Assembly: GCF_008373755.1 (NCBI RefSeq)
Contig: NZ_VUJV01000001.1
Location: 682,001 to 746,000, forward strand
Source: Nocardioides humilatus
Lineage (GTDB): Bacteria; Actinomycetota; Actinomycetes; Propionibacteriales; Nocardioidaceae
Reading direction: 5' to 3'
Length of the DNA stretch: 64,000 nt
Part shown: piece after piece, positions 1-8,521 of the stretch
Position numbering within the stretch: position 1 is the stretch's first letter
Layout: every line of letters begins with the position of its first letter
The notes under the pieces: generated by a model
What the model was told of the DNA's origin: nothing
Seen by the model: the letters and a program-made list of their open reading frames with translations, nothing else
Database searches by the model: none
Position numbers and translations under genes: made by a program

Positions 1-319
1 TGTGCGACGCCGAGATGACGACACCGACATCAGCACCGAGGGCGTCAGTGAAGTAGGCGACGCCCGGCGTCGGGAGCACCCGGAGCCGGAGCACGTCGAC
101 ACCGGCCGACGCGAGCCCCGCGACGACGGCGTGCTCGAGGAACTGCCCGGAGATCCGGGTGTCGCGGCCGACCACGGCCAGTGGCCGTGCGCGGCCGCTG
201 CCGAGGCCCCCGTGCTCGACGAGCACGCGGGCCGCAGCAGCACCGAGGCCCAGGGCCAGCTCCCCCGTCAGTGACGAGTTCGCCAGGCCCCGGACCCCGT
301 CGGTGCCAAAGATCCGCAT
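1..319 (-). CDS. glmM: Phosphoglucosamine mutase GlmM, N-terminal part (runs off the window)
   Basis: Converts glucosamine-6-phosphate to glucosamine-1-phosphate for UDP-N-acetylglucosamine and peptidoglycan synthesis in the cytoplasm. The ATG at 319 opens with [14 protein letters not shown], the family's invariant N-terminus. [15 protein letters not shown] follows, and the fragment ends at VGVVISASH, the start of the phosphoserine active-site loop (the serine of SASH is normally phosphorylated). Only about 106 residues are visible; family members have about 450, so roughly three quarters lies left of the window. It follows rpsI by 13 nt, the usual actinobacterial order rplM-rpsI-glmM, so co-transcription is likely. 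The start region carries the palindrome TCCGCATCTGCGGA (313-326), also found at the mod promoter. Confidence 0.95.
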   Translation of the reverse strand, partial: MRIFGTDGVRGLANSSLTGELALGLGAAAARVLVEHGGLGSGRARPLAVVGRDTRISGQFLEHAVVAGLASAGVDVLRLRVLPTPGVAYFTDALGADVGVVISASH

Positions 320-332
320 CTGCGGAATCGGA

Positions 333-839
333 TCAGCGCTTGCTGTACTGCGGCGCCTTGCGGGCCTTCTTGAGACCAGCCTTCTTACGCTCGGTCGCGC
401 GGGCGTCGCGCGTGAGCAGACCGGCCTTCTTCAGCGTCGGGCGGTTGGCCTCGACGTCGATCTGGTTGAGCGAGCGGGCCACACCGAGGCGGAGCGCACC
501 GGCCTGGCCGGTGATGCCGCCGCCGTGGATGCGGGCCATGACGTCGAAGCGACCCTCGAGGCCGAGAGCCGCGAAGGGCTCGTTGACGACCTGCTGGTGC
601 AGCTTGTTGGGGAAGTACGACTCGAGCGAGCGGCCGTTGATGGTCCACACGCCGGTGCCCGGAACGATCCGGACGCGAGCGACGGCCTCCTTGCGACGGC
701 CGGTGGCCGCGCCGGGGGCGATGGTGGCCGGCGCGCTGGCGACGGCAGCCGACGGGGAGGTCTCGCTCGTGTAGGCGAGGCCCTGCTCGTCGGTCTCGAA
801 GGTCTCTTCGACCTCGTTCTCGGTGGTCATGTCAGCCAC
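333..839 (-). CDS. rpsI: 30S ribosomal protein S9
   Basis: S9 binds 16S rRNA in the head of the small subunit, and its C-terminal tail reaches the P-site tRNA. The conserved body runs from [17 protein letters not shown] to the basic tail [15 protein letters not shown], whose final SKR is diagnostic. An acidic, Ala/Thr-rich N-terminal extension of about 45 residues precedes the domain, as in other actinobacteria. Three starts are possible: GTG 869 (overlapping the rplM stop), GTG 839 and ATG 830. I chose GTG 839 because GAGGA lies 5 nt upstream, giving 168 residues. It is translated just after rplM and before glmM. Confidence 0.95.
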   Translation of the reverse strand: MADMTTENEVEETFETDEQGLAYTSETSPSAAVASAPATIAPGAATGRRKEAVARVRIVPGTGVWTINGRSLESYFPNKLHQQVVNEPFAALGLEGRFDVMARIHGGGITGQAGALRLGVARSLNQIDVEANRPTLKKAGLLTRDARATERKKAGLKKARKAPQYSKR

Positions 840-865
840 GGTGTTCCTCAGATCCTTCGCTTCAG

Positions 866-1309
866 TCACTGGGAGATCTTGGAGATCTCGTAGGGGACGG
901 CCTGCTGGGCCTCGTGCGGGTGGGCCGGGCCGGCGTAGACCTTCAGCTTCTTCAGCATCTGGCGGCCGAGCTTGTTCTTGGGGACCATGCCCCAGACGGC
1001 CTTCTCGACGGCCTTGCGGGCGTCCTTGTCCAGGACCTCGCCGATCGGGGTCGCGGTCAGACCACCCGGGTAGCCCGAGTGGCGGTAGACCATCTTGTCG
1101 GTCCGCTTCTTGCCGCTGAGCGACACCTTCTCGGCGTTGATGATGATCACGTAGTCGCCGGTGTCAGCGTTGGGCGCGAAGATCGCCTTGTGCTTGCCGC
1201 GGATGAGGTTGGCGGCCGTGGTGGCGAGACGACCCAACGGAACATCCGTCGCGTCGATCACGAGCCACTGGCGCTCGATGTCGCCGGGCTTGGGAGCGTA
1301 GGTGCGCAT
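866..1309 (-). CDS. rplM: 50S ribosomal protein L13
   Basis: L13 is an early-assembly protein of the large ribosomal subunit. The 147-residue product starts [20 protein letters not shown] and contains the family motifs [35 protein letters not shown] and the YRHSGYPGG segment, followed by [23 protein letters not shown]. Length matches the family. The ATG at 1309 is preceded by GAGAAAG, a weak ribosome binding site. It heads the operon rplM-rpsI-glmM and is divergent from citrate synthase across 257 bp. I could not assign a clear -35/-10 pair for it in that gap. In many actinobacteria truA precedes rplM; here truA lies 13 kb away. Confidence 0.97.
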   Translation of the reverse strand: MRTYAPKPGDIERQWLVIDATDVPLGRLATTAANLIRGKHKAIFAPNADTGDYVIIINAEKVSLSGKKRTDKMVYRHSGYPGGLTATPIGEVLDKDARKAVEKAVWGMVPKNKLGRQMLKKLKVYAGPAHPHEAQQAVPYEISKISQ

Positions 1310-1566
1310 GGCTGCGTCACTTTCTCGTTCGTGTGGACACGGCCGAAGGCTCCGACCGCGGCGTCTTCTGACGAACACTGGCCTCCCCCTGCTGGGCGAG
1401 GCGCTGCCTCCGCATGCGAAAGCGGCAGAAGACGCAATCGACAAGATTACGGTCCACTCGGGAGAGGGTCAAAACGCGGCTGACCACGCCTGCGCCAGAT
1501 CCGCGATGGGCCAGTGTCCGGACACCGCCTTACGTGCGCGTGGGCGCGAGGACTACGGTGCTGGAC

Positions 1567-2856
<1,290 letters not shown>

Positions 2857-2863
2857 GCCTGAC

Positions 2864-2955
2864 GGAATCCCCGGTTCACCGGTGAAACTTGCACTTATCG
2901 GGTGTTGCAACCCCCGATAAGTGCAGGAATCCCCGGTGCACCGGGGATTCCTGCA
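2864..2955. repeat. Cluster of three palindromes between gltA and the DUF2127 gene
   Basis: Three elements abut. TTCACCGGTGAA (2875-2886) is a perfect 12-bp palindrome. 2890-2925 is a 36-bp palindrome with a single mismatch (T2903 against C2912) and outer arms TGCACTTATCGGG / CCCGATAAGTGCA. 2922-2955 is a perfect 34-bp palindrome with left half TGCAGGAATCCCCGGTG. The segment GGAATCCCCGGT occurs twice (2864 and 2927), so the outer copies can also pair with ACCGGGGATTCC at 2940-2951. The cluster lies between two convergent genes and could act as a bidirectional terminator, but there are no U-tracts and the internal repetition looks like a REP-type or miniature mobile element. Confidence 0.85.
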
Positions 2956-2962
2956 TTCCAGG

Positions 2963-3742
2963 TCACGCCAACGCGGCGGCGTGCTCGACCTCGAGCAGCG
3001 ACTCCGCGTGCCGCTCGGCCTCGAAGGCGGCGTGCCCGCCCCGGACACCGAAGAGGCGCTTGGACCACACCAGGTAGACCACCGCTGCCAGGTTGACGAT
3101 GAGCGCGGCCACCTTGAGCCAGGTGAAGCCCTCGACGAGCTCGTAGACCTCGAGCGGGATGAAGACCGCGGTCGCGACGACCGCGACGTACTCCCCCCAC
3201 CGCTTCATCAGCCACAGGCCGACCGCCTCGGTCAGCTGGAGGAGCCCGTAGGCCAGCACGCCGATCGAGACCAGGAGGAGGGTGCTGTGCTGCAGGGTCA
3301 GGGCGTGCTCGATCAGCCGGACCGGCCCGGTCTCCTCGAGGTCGACGCCCGCGCGCATCGCCGCCGGCTTCAGCAGCGGGAGGTACTCGTCGAACGTACG
3401 TCGCAGCGCCTCCCGCGACCCGTCGAAGCGGTAGATGCCGTAGGCGAGCAGCAGCAACAACAGTCCGCGGACCCCCCGCTCGACCGCGAGGACCCGGAGG
3501 ATCGCGGCGTCGCGGAGCGCCCGGCCGCGCAGGACCAGTGGGGCCTCGTCGGCCGGCCCGGAGGAGGCCGGAGCACCGAGGGCGAAGGTGCCGCACCGCA
3601 GGCAGCGCCACACCTCGCCAGCGGGGGTCGTCGTGTGCAGCCGCGCGGCGAGCTCCTCCTCGTCGGGCCGGTAGGTCACATGGCCGTGCAGCCCGCACGA
3701 GCGCAGGTTCCAGTCGAAGGCGCGGAACGGCGTCAATCTCAC
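2963..3742 (-). CDS. DUF2127-family membrane protein with N-terminal Cys pair
   Basis: Function unknown; the fold resembles DUF2127 integral membrane proteins. The N-terminal 60 residues are soluble and contain CGLHGH and the pair CLRC (GEVWRCLRCGTFALG), which may bind zinc. Three to four hydrophobic segments follow: RGLLLLLLAYGIYRF, LLLVSIGVLAYGLLQLTEAVGLWLM, YVAVVATAVFIPLEVYELVEG and VAALIVNLAAVVYLVW. The C-terminus is charged and helical. The 259-residue product starts at GTG 3742, which has CAGACT 7 nt upstream (3750-3755) and no Shine-Dalgarno, suggesting a leaderless message. It is divergent from the HAD gene across 66 bp and convergent with gltA. Confidence 0.75.
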   Translation of the reverse strand: MRLTPFRAFDWNLRSCGLHGHVTYRPDEEELAARLHTTTPAGEVWRCLRCGTFALGAPASSGPADEAPLVLRGRALRDAAILRVLAVERGVRGLLLLLLAYGIYRFDGSREALRRTFDEYLPLLKPAAMRAGVDLEETGPVRLIEHALTLQHSTLLLVSIGVLAYGLLQLTEAVGLWLMKRWGEYVAVVATAVFIPLEVYELVEGFTWLKVAALIVNLAAVVYLVWSKRLFGVRGGHAAFEAERHAESLLEVEHAAALA

Positions 3743-3808
3743 GCGCGCCAGTCTGCTGGTCCGGACCGTCGCGGGTCACCGGTTTGGCGATCAGGCAGGA
3801 TCGGGGCC

Positions 3809-4411
3809 GTGCGCATGGGAGTGGTCTGGGACCTGGGCAACGTGCTCATCGACTGGGACCCCCACGCGGCAGTGGCGGCGGGGCTGGGCGAGGCTGAGGC
3901 TGATCGGTTCTTCGCCGCGTTCGACTTCGCCGCATGGAACCACGCGTGCGACGCCGGGCAACCGTGGGCCGAGGCACTCGCCGTCCTCGGACGGGAGCAC
4001 CCGCAGTGGCTCCCGCACGGCCGGGCCTACCGGGACTACTTCGCCGCGTCGCTTATCGGCGAGCACGCCGACAGCGTCGCCCTGCTGCGCGACCTCCACG
4101 CCGCCGGAGTGCCGCAGGTGGGTCTCACCAACTTCTCCGCCGAGCTCTACCCCCAGGCGCCCGAGCGCTTCCCCTTCCTCGACCTGCTCGACGACGTCGT
4201 GGTGTCGGGTCGCGAGGGCATCGCCAAGCCCGACCCCGCGATCTACCGGCTCGTCGCCGAGCGAGCCGGTCTTCCGCTGGCTGCCCTGGTGTTCGTGGAC
4301 GACAAGCAGCTCAACGTCGAGGCGGCCGAGGCGCTGGGGATGCGCGGCCACGTCTTCACCGACGGCGCCGCTCTGCGCGCCGATCTGCGCGCCGCGGGCC
4401 TCCCTGTCTGA
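3809..4411 (+). CDS. HAD-superfamily hydrolase (YihX-like subfamily)
   Basis: Predicted cytosolic phosphatase of the haloacid dehalogenase superfamily, substrate unknown. Motif I is VVWDLGNVLIDWD, where the second acidic residue of the usual DxD is Gly, as in the YihX/sugar-phosphatase branch. Motif II is LTNFS, and motif III/IV is GIAKPDPAIY followed by VFVDDKQLNVEAAEALGM. The helical cap follows motif I. Length (200 residues) is typical. Of GTG 3809 and ATG 3815, I chose GTG because CAGGAT (3796-3801) lies exactly 7 nt upstream. It is followed by the acyl-CoA ligase after a 77-nt gap holding a possible hairpin. Confidence 0.85.
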   Translation: MRMGVVWDLGNVLIDWDPHAAVAAGLGEAEADRFFAAFDFAAWNHACDAGQPWAEALAVLGREHPQWLPHGRAYRDYFAASLIGEHADSVALLRDLHAAGVPQVGLTNFSAELYPQAPERFPFLDLLDDVVVSGREGIAKPDPAIYRLVAERAGLPLAALVFVDDKQLNVEAAEALGMRGHVFTDGAALRADLRAAGLPV

Positions 4412-4431
4412 GGTCTGCGGAGAGCGACGAT

Positions 4432-4462
4432 CCCGGCACGCGGTCACGGTCGTTGTGCCGGG
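4432..4462 (+). terminator. Possible weak terminator hairpin after the HAD gene
   Basis: Arms CCCGGCAC (4432-4439) and GTGCCGGG (4455-4462) can pair around a 15-nt loop, 20 nt after the HAD stop codon. There is no U-tract and the loop is long, so it may only be composition. It could separate the HAD gene from the acyl-CoA ligase, whose presumed -10 box (CACAAT, 4476-4481) lies just downstream. Confidence 0.3.
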
Positions 4463-4488
4463 GTGTGAGGTAGACCACAATCCCCCGA

Positions 4489-6108
4489 ATGAGCACCGTC
4501 GCTGATGCCCCCGCCCGCCGTTCCTGGCCGCCCGCGCAGCCCCCCGAGCCGGTCTACGTCCACGACCGCCTGAACCACTGGGCCGACGCCAACCCCGACG
4601 GCGAGGCGATGACCTACCTCGGTCGCACCTGGACCTGGGCGCAGTTCCACGAGCGGGTGCACCGGGCCGCGTGCGGCCTGCGCGAGCTCGGCATCGCACG
4701 CGGCGACGTCGTCGGCTTCCTCGACAAGAACCACCCGGCCTGCGTCGAGATCAGCATGGCGGCCGGCTCGATCGGCGCGGCCAACGCGATCGTCAACTGG
4801 CGGATGGCCGGCGACGAGGTCGACTACGTCGTCAACGACTCCGGCGCCAAGGTGCTCTTCGTCGGCGCCGAGCTGATGCCGACGATCGAGGCCATCCGCG
4901 ACCGCCTGCCCAACGTCGAGAAGATCATCGCGGTGACGCCCGACGGCGCCGAGGGCGACGAGTACGAAGCCTTCCTCGCTGCGTCCGGATCCTGCGAGGA
5001 CGGCCCCGACGTGGTCGAGGACGACGTCTGCCTGATCCTCTACTCCTCCGGCACCACCGGGCGGCCCAAGGGCGTGATGCTCACGCATCGCAACATGGTC
5101 AGCCACACGGTCCACTCCCACGACGGCTGGGCCTTCGGTGAGGGCAACAAGTCGATGGTGGCGATGCCGCTGTTCCATGTGGGCGGGTCGTCGTACGTCC
5201 TCTTCGGCATCCACGACGGCGTCCCCACCGTCATGACCCGCGAGCCCGACGCGGGCTCGCTCGCAGGTGCGATCCTCGCCGGCGCCAACTGCACCTTCCT
5301 GGTGCCAGCCGTGCTCGCCCAGGTGCTCCAGTCCGGACCCGACGCGATCAAGCTCTTCGGCGCGCTGCGCTTCTACACGTACGGCGCCGCGCCCATGCCG
5401 CCGCCGCTGCTCCGTGCCGCGATGGAGGCCTGGCCGGAGACCGACTTCATGCAGGTCTACGGCCTGACCGAGGTGTCGGGCGTCGCGACCCACTTGCTGC
5501 CCGAGGACCACCGCAACGCCGAGGCCGAGGGCCACCCCGAGCGGCTGCTGTCTGCGGGCAAGGCCATCCCCGGCTGCGAGCTGCGCATCGTCGACGCCGA
5601 CGGCAGCGACCTGCCGACCGGCGAGGCGGGCGAGATCTGGATGCGGACCCCGCAGCTCATGAAGGGCTACCTCAACAAGCCCGAGGCGACGGCCGAGGTG
5701 ATCACCGAGGACGGGTGGTTCCGCACCGGCGACATCGGCCACCTCGACGCCGACGGCTTCCTCTACGTCTCCGACCGGGTCAAGGACATGATCATCAGCG
5801 GCGGCGAGAACATCTACTCACCCGAGGTCGAGCGGGTGCTGTCCGAGCACCCCGCCGTGCTCGAGGTCGCCGTCGTCGGCGTGCCCGACGAGAAGTGGGG
5901 CGAGTCCGTGAAGGCGTTCGTCGCCTTCAAGGAGGGCGCGAGCTCGACGCCGGAGGAGATCATCGAGTTCACGCGCGAGCGGCTCGCGCACTACAAGTGC
6001 CCCAAGAGCGTCGACGTCGTGGAGGCACTCCCCCGCAACCCGACCGGCAAGATCCTCAAGCGCGAGCTGCGGGCGCCGTTCTGGGAGGGACGCGACCGCC
6101 AGGTCTGA
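4489..6108 (+). CDS. Long-chain acyl-CoA synthetase (FadD-type AMP-forming ligase)
   Basis: Activates a fatty or other carboxylic acid with ATP to an acyl-adenylate and then to the CoA thioester. All core ANL-superfamily motifs are present: the P-loop YSSGTTGRPKGVMLTHRN (about residues 185-202), MQVYGLTEVSG, the hinge region GWFRTGDIGHLDADGFLYVSDRVKDMII, and the C-terminal lysine in PTGKILKRELR. The 539-residue length is normal. The best match by eye is the FadD13-like long- or medium-chain group, but an aryl or short-chain substrate cannot be excluded. ATG 4489 lacks a Shine-Dalgarno; CACAAT sits 7 nt upstream. The gene stands alone and ends just before the first palindrome of the 6123/7203 pair. 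Confidence 0.9.
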   Translation: MSTVADAPARRSWPPAQPPEPVYVHDRLNHWADANPDGEAMTYLGRTWTWAQFHERVHRAACGLRELGIARGDVVGFLDKNHPACVEISMAAGSIGAANAIVNWRMAGDEVDYVVNDSGAKVLFVGAELMPTIEAIRDRLPNVEKIIAVTPDGAEGDEYEAFLAASGSCEDGPDVVEDDVCLILYSSGTTGRPKGVMLTHRNMVSHTVHSHDGWAFGEGNKSMVAMPLFHVGGSSYVLFGIHDGVPTVMTREPDAGSLAGAILAGANCTFLVPAVLAQVLQSGPDAIKLFGALRFYTYGAAPMPPPLLRAAMEAWPETDFMQVYGLTEVSGVATHLLPEDHRNAEAEGHPERLLSAGKAIPGCELRIVDADGSDLPTGEAGEIWMRTPQLMKGYLNKPEATAEVITEDGWFRTGDIGHLDADGFLYVSDRVKDMIISGGENIYSPEVERVLSEHPAVLEVAVVGVPDEKWGESVKAFVAFKEGASSTPEEIIEFTRERLAHYKCPKSVDVVEALPRNPTGKILKRELRAPFWEGRDRQV

Positions 6109-6122
6109 GCGAGCTTCACCTC

Positions 6123-6167
6123 AGTGGGGAGGATCCGACGTACATGCTGCGGTGGATCCTCCCCACT
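6123..6167. repeat. Palindromic element, copy A (left of the AbiEi-like gene)
   Basis: Arms AGTGGGGAGGATCC (6123-6136) and GGATCCTCCCCACT (6154-6167) pair perfectly around a 17-nt loop. The loop starts GACGTAC, which also belongs to the arm of copy B at 7203-7247, so the two are diverged copies of one element. It lies between the convergent ends of the acyl-CoA ligase and the AbiEi-like gene, and may serve as terminator for both. Confidence 0.85.
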
Positions 6168-6172
6168 TCTGG

Positions 6173-7126
6173 CTACCCCGGGCACTTGGGGCAGCGCTTT
6201 GCCCGGCCCGCCCATCCGCGCGTGACCAGCAGCCGATCCAGTTTGGCCGCCGTGACACAGGCCCGCTCGAAGGTCTGCCCGTAGCCGATCCGCACCGAGT
6301 GCTCCCTCTCGAGCGCGGCGTCGAGATCGCGCTCCATGTCCCGGTCGCGTGCGGTTGCGCTGTCATGGTGGAGGCGTCCATCGAGCTCGACGACCTGAGT
6401 CCAGGCCCCCCGCAGCCCGCGGTAGACGACGTCGCGCAGCATCGGTCGGTCCGACCGGATGACGGCATCCTGGCGCAGACCGCGGGGCAGTCCGTGCGGG
6501 CGCTCGACGTGGGTGAGGTAGCGGTGCTCGAGCACGGAGCAGGTGCCCTCAGCGACGTCGTCGAGGATGCCGAGCAACAGGTCACGTTGATGCAAACGGG
6601 GCAGGTCGTCGATGCGATCACGGAGGCGAGCAGCCGTCGTACGACGGGCGCCGCAGGCGTCAGCGAGCACGGCGATGACATCGAGCTCACGAGCCGCGGT
6701 GTCGGCGATCTCGATGATCGTGGCGTCGTAGTGCATGCGAGGCGGGTTGAGGTTCCAGTGCACCTGCTCGTCGAACCGGCGGCTCCGGCGCACCTGCACG
6801 CCTGCGGGCGGATCGACTCGTCGGCTGTGAGCGACCATCACCTCGATCGGGTGGCCGTCGCTGCTGCGGCGCCCCGGGCCCTCGTGGGCTCGTAGTGAGG
6901 ACCGGCCATCGAGAGCGGCCGGCCAGCAGGCCAGCACGGCAGCCCAAGCTCGCTGTCGCCACGACAGCCGGCCGGTGTGGTCGACATAGACGCCGGGATG
7001 GACTGCGACCCAAACCCGTCGCCGCAGCAGGCGTTCGATCGAGTGAGGTCGCAGACCGGCCTCCAGTGCCTGACGTCGCGAGATGACTCCGTCCTGGAGG
7101 GCGAGGAGATCCGAGATCGCGTCCAC
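6173..7126 (-). CDS. AbiEi-type antitoxin-like winged-helix / DUF559 endonuclease-fold protein, orphan
   Basis: The N-terminal 50 residues (LLALQDGVISRRQALEAGL, then RRRVWVAVHPGVYV) match the winged-helix domain of type IV AbiEi antitoxins. The C-terminal third (WTQVVELDGRLHHDSATARD, RDLDAALEREHSVRIGYG) resembles DUF559, a Vsr/restriction-endonuclease-like fold with a conserved E-x-D...H...D pattern. Such 300-residue fusions are common in Nocardioidaceae and have no proven function. No AbiEii-type nucleotidyltransferase toxin is adjacent, so a toxin-antitoxin role is not supported here. The C-terminus ends with CPKC. GTG 7126 is the likely start (317 residues), with CAGTTT 6 nt before it. Copies A and B of one palindrome bracket the gene, which suggests cassette-like acquisition. 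Confidence 0.7.
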   Translation of the reverse strand: MDAISDLLALQDGVISRRQALEAGLRPHSIERLLRRRVWVAVHPGVYVDHTGRLSWRQRAWAAVLACWPAALDGRSSLRAHEGPGRRSSDGHPIEVMVAHSRRVDPPAGVQVRRSRRFDEQVHWNLNPPRMHYDATIIEIADTAARELDVIAVLADACGARRTTAARLRDRIDDLPRLHQRDLLLGILDDVAEGTCSVLEHRYLTHVERPHGLPRGLRQDAVIRSDRPMLRDVVYRGLRGAWTQVVELDGRLHHDSATARDRDMERDLDAALEREHSVRIGYGQTFERACVTAAKLDRLLVTRGWAGRAKRCPKCPG

Positions 7127-7202
7127 CAGGCGAAACTGCCCGAATCGGCGTCAATCCGCACCCGGCGCCCGTCTGCCTGTGGAAAGCGGTCGGAAATATG
7201 AC

Positions 7203-7247
7203 AGTGGGGAGGAACCGACGTGGCTGGTACGTCGGATCCTCCCCACT
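7203..7247. repeat. Palindromic element, copy B (right of the AbiEi-like gene)
   Basis: Arms AGTGGGGAGGAACCGACGT (7203-7221) and ACGTCGGATCCTCCCCACT (7229-7247) pair at 18 of 19 positions around a 7-nt loop. The right arm is the complement of the copy A left arm plus its GACGT extension. It lies 32 nt beyond the htrA stop codon and 77 nt upstream of the AbiEi-like start, so it may also terminate htrA transcription. Confidence 0.85.
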
Positions 7248-7278
7248 TGGTGGGCTGCCGCTTGTGGGGAGCGGCAGG

Positions 7279-8457
7279 TCAGGTCGCGTCGGAGCCCAGG
7301 GCGAGCCGAGTCGTCCTGGTCTGGCCGTCGCGGACGTAGGTGACGGTCACACTGTCGTTGGGCCGGTAGGACCGGACCGTGGCGACGAGAGCGCCGGAGC
7401 TGTCGACGGCGTGGTCGTCGACCTTCGTGATGACGTCGCCCTCTCGGAGGCCTGCTTCGGACGCGGCGGAACCGTCCTCGATGGAGTGGACCGCGGCGCC
7501 GCCGTCGGCGTCCTGCACCTCGATGCCGAGCCGAGCGTGGGTCGGGGTGTCACCGTTGCGCAGTTGCTCGACGATCGGGACGACCTCGTCGATCGGGATC
7601 GCGAAGCCGATGCCGATGGAGCCGCCGTCGGCGTTGCCGTCCTCGGCGGTCTGGATCGAGGCGTTGATGCCCACCAGTTGGCCTTGCATGTTGACCAGGG
7701 CGCCGCCGCTGTTGCCGTGGTTGATCGCGGCGTCGGTCTGGATGGCGGGGTAGGCGGTCGTGTTGCCGCTGTCGTCGCGGCCGACCTCGACGGGCCGGTC
7801 GAGAGCGCTGACGATGCCGCTGGTGACGGTCGAGTCGAGGCCGTACGGCGAGCCGATCGCGACGACCTGCTCACCCACGTCGAGGTTGGTGGACTTCCCG
7901 ATCGAGATCGGAGTCTTCCCGGACACGTCCTCGGCCTGAACGAGGGCCGTGTCCGTCAGCGGGTCCGTGCCGACCACGGTGCCGGTTGCGGTCGATCCAT
8001 CGGAGAAGGAGACGGTGATCTTCGCGCCGTCGGCGGCGATCGCGCCGGCCAGGGTCACGACGTGGTTGTTGGTGAGGATCAGGCCGTCCTGAGTGAGGAC
8101 GACGCCCGACCCGCTCCCTGCCGTGCCGCCGGAGGACACGTCGAGCGACACGACTGACGGCAAGACCGCCTTCGCGACCTGCTCGACGCTCCCGGCAGGA
8201 GCGTCGCCACTTGCACCGTCAGCGACTTGGAGCGGGACGGACGTCGACGCGCCTGAGTCGGCGCTGCTGTTGCCGTCGTCAATTGCCGACCACAACGCTG
8301 CGCCACCCAGACCCGCACCACCACCGACCACCAGAGCGCCGGCCAGCACCGCGGCCGCGAACCCGCCGCGACGCGGACGCGGGGCTCCCGGGGGCGGCGG
8401 CGGTGTGCTCATAGGCGGCGGCCACTGCTGGTGCGGTGGCGGTGCGGAGAACGTCAT
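7279..8457 (-). CDS. HtrA/DegP-family trypsin-like serine protease with PDZ domain (PepD-like)
   Basis: Membrane-anchored quality-control protease acting outside the cytoplasmic membrane. A Pro-rich cytoplasmic tail (residues 1-30) precedes one transmembrane helix (about 32-56). The catalytic triad is visible: H132 in LTNNHVV, D169 in DPLTDTALVQ and S250 in NHGNSGGALVN. A PDZ domain follows (about 300-385; ARLGIEVQDADGG, EAGLREGDVITKVDDHAV). Overall 392 residues, as for mycobacterial PepD/HtrA. The upstream region holds direct repeats CCTCA...CCTCA (8500-8516), which might be sites for a stress-responsive two-component regulator; this is inference. No regulator or sigma factor is adjacent. 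It ends before palindrome copy B. Confidence 0.92.
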   Translation of the reverse strand: MTFSAPPPHQQWPPPMSTPPPPPGAPRPRRGGFAAAVLAGALVVGGGAGLGGAALWSAIDDGNSSADSGASTSVPLQVADGASGDAPAGSVEQVAKAVLPSVVSLDVSSGGTAGSGSGVVLTQDGLILTNNHVVTLAGAIAADGAKITVSFSDGSTATGTVVGTDPLTDTALVQAEDVSGKTPISIGKSTNLDVGEQVVAIGSPYGLDSTVTSGIVSALDRPVEVGRDDSGNTTAYPAIQTDAAINHGNSGGALVNMQGQLVGINASIQTAEDGNADGGSIGIGFAIPIDEVVPIVEQLRNGDTPTHARLGIEVQDADGGAAVHSIEDGSAASEAGLREGDVITKVDDHAVDSSGALVATVRSYRPNDSVTVTYVRDGQTRTTRLALGSDAT

Positions 8458-8521
8458 GCACCCAGCGTGCAGAGCATCCCTGTGAGTGACCTGAGACGTT
8501 GCCTCACGTTTCCTCAGAGGT

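Noticed and set aside
2890-2925. Simple rho-independent terminator for gltA
   Set aside because: The hairpin is strong but lacks a U-tract and sits in a three-palindrome cluster with duplicated modules, so a repeat element is the better description, though termination is possible.
6173-7126. Complete type IV toxin-antitoxin system
   Set aside because: No AbiEii-type nucleotidyltransferase is adjacent; both neighbours are housekeeping genes.
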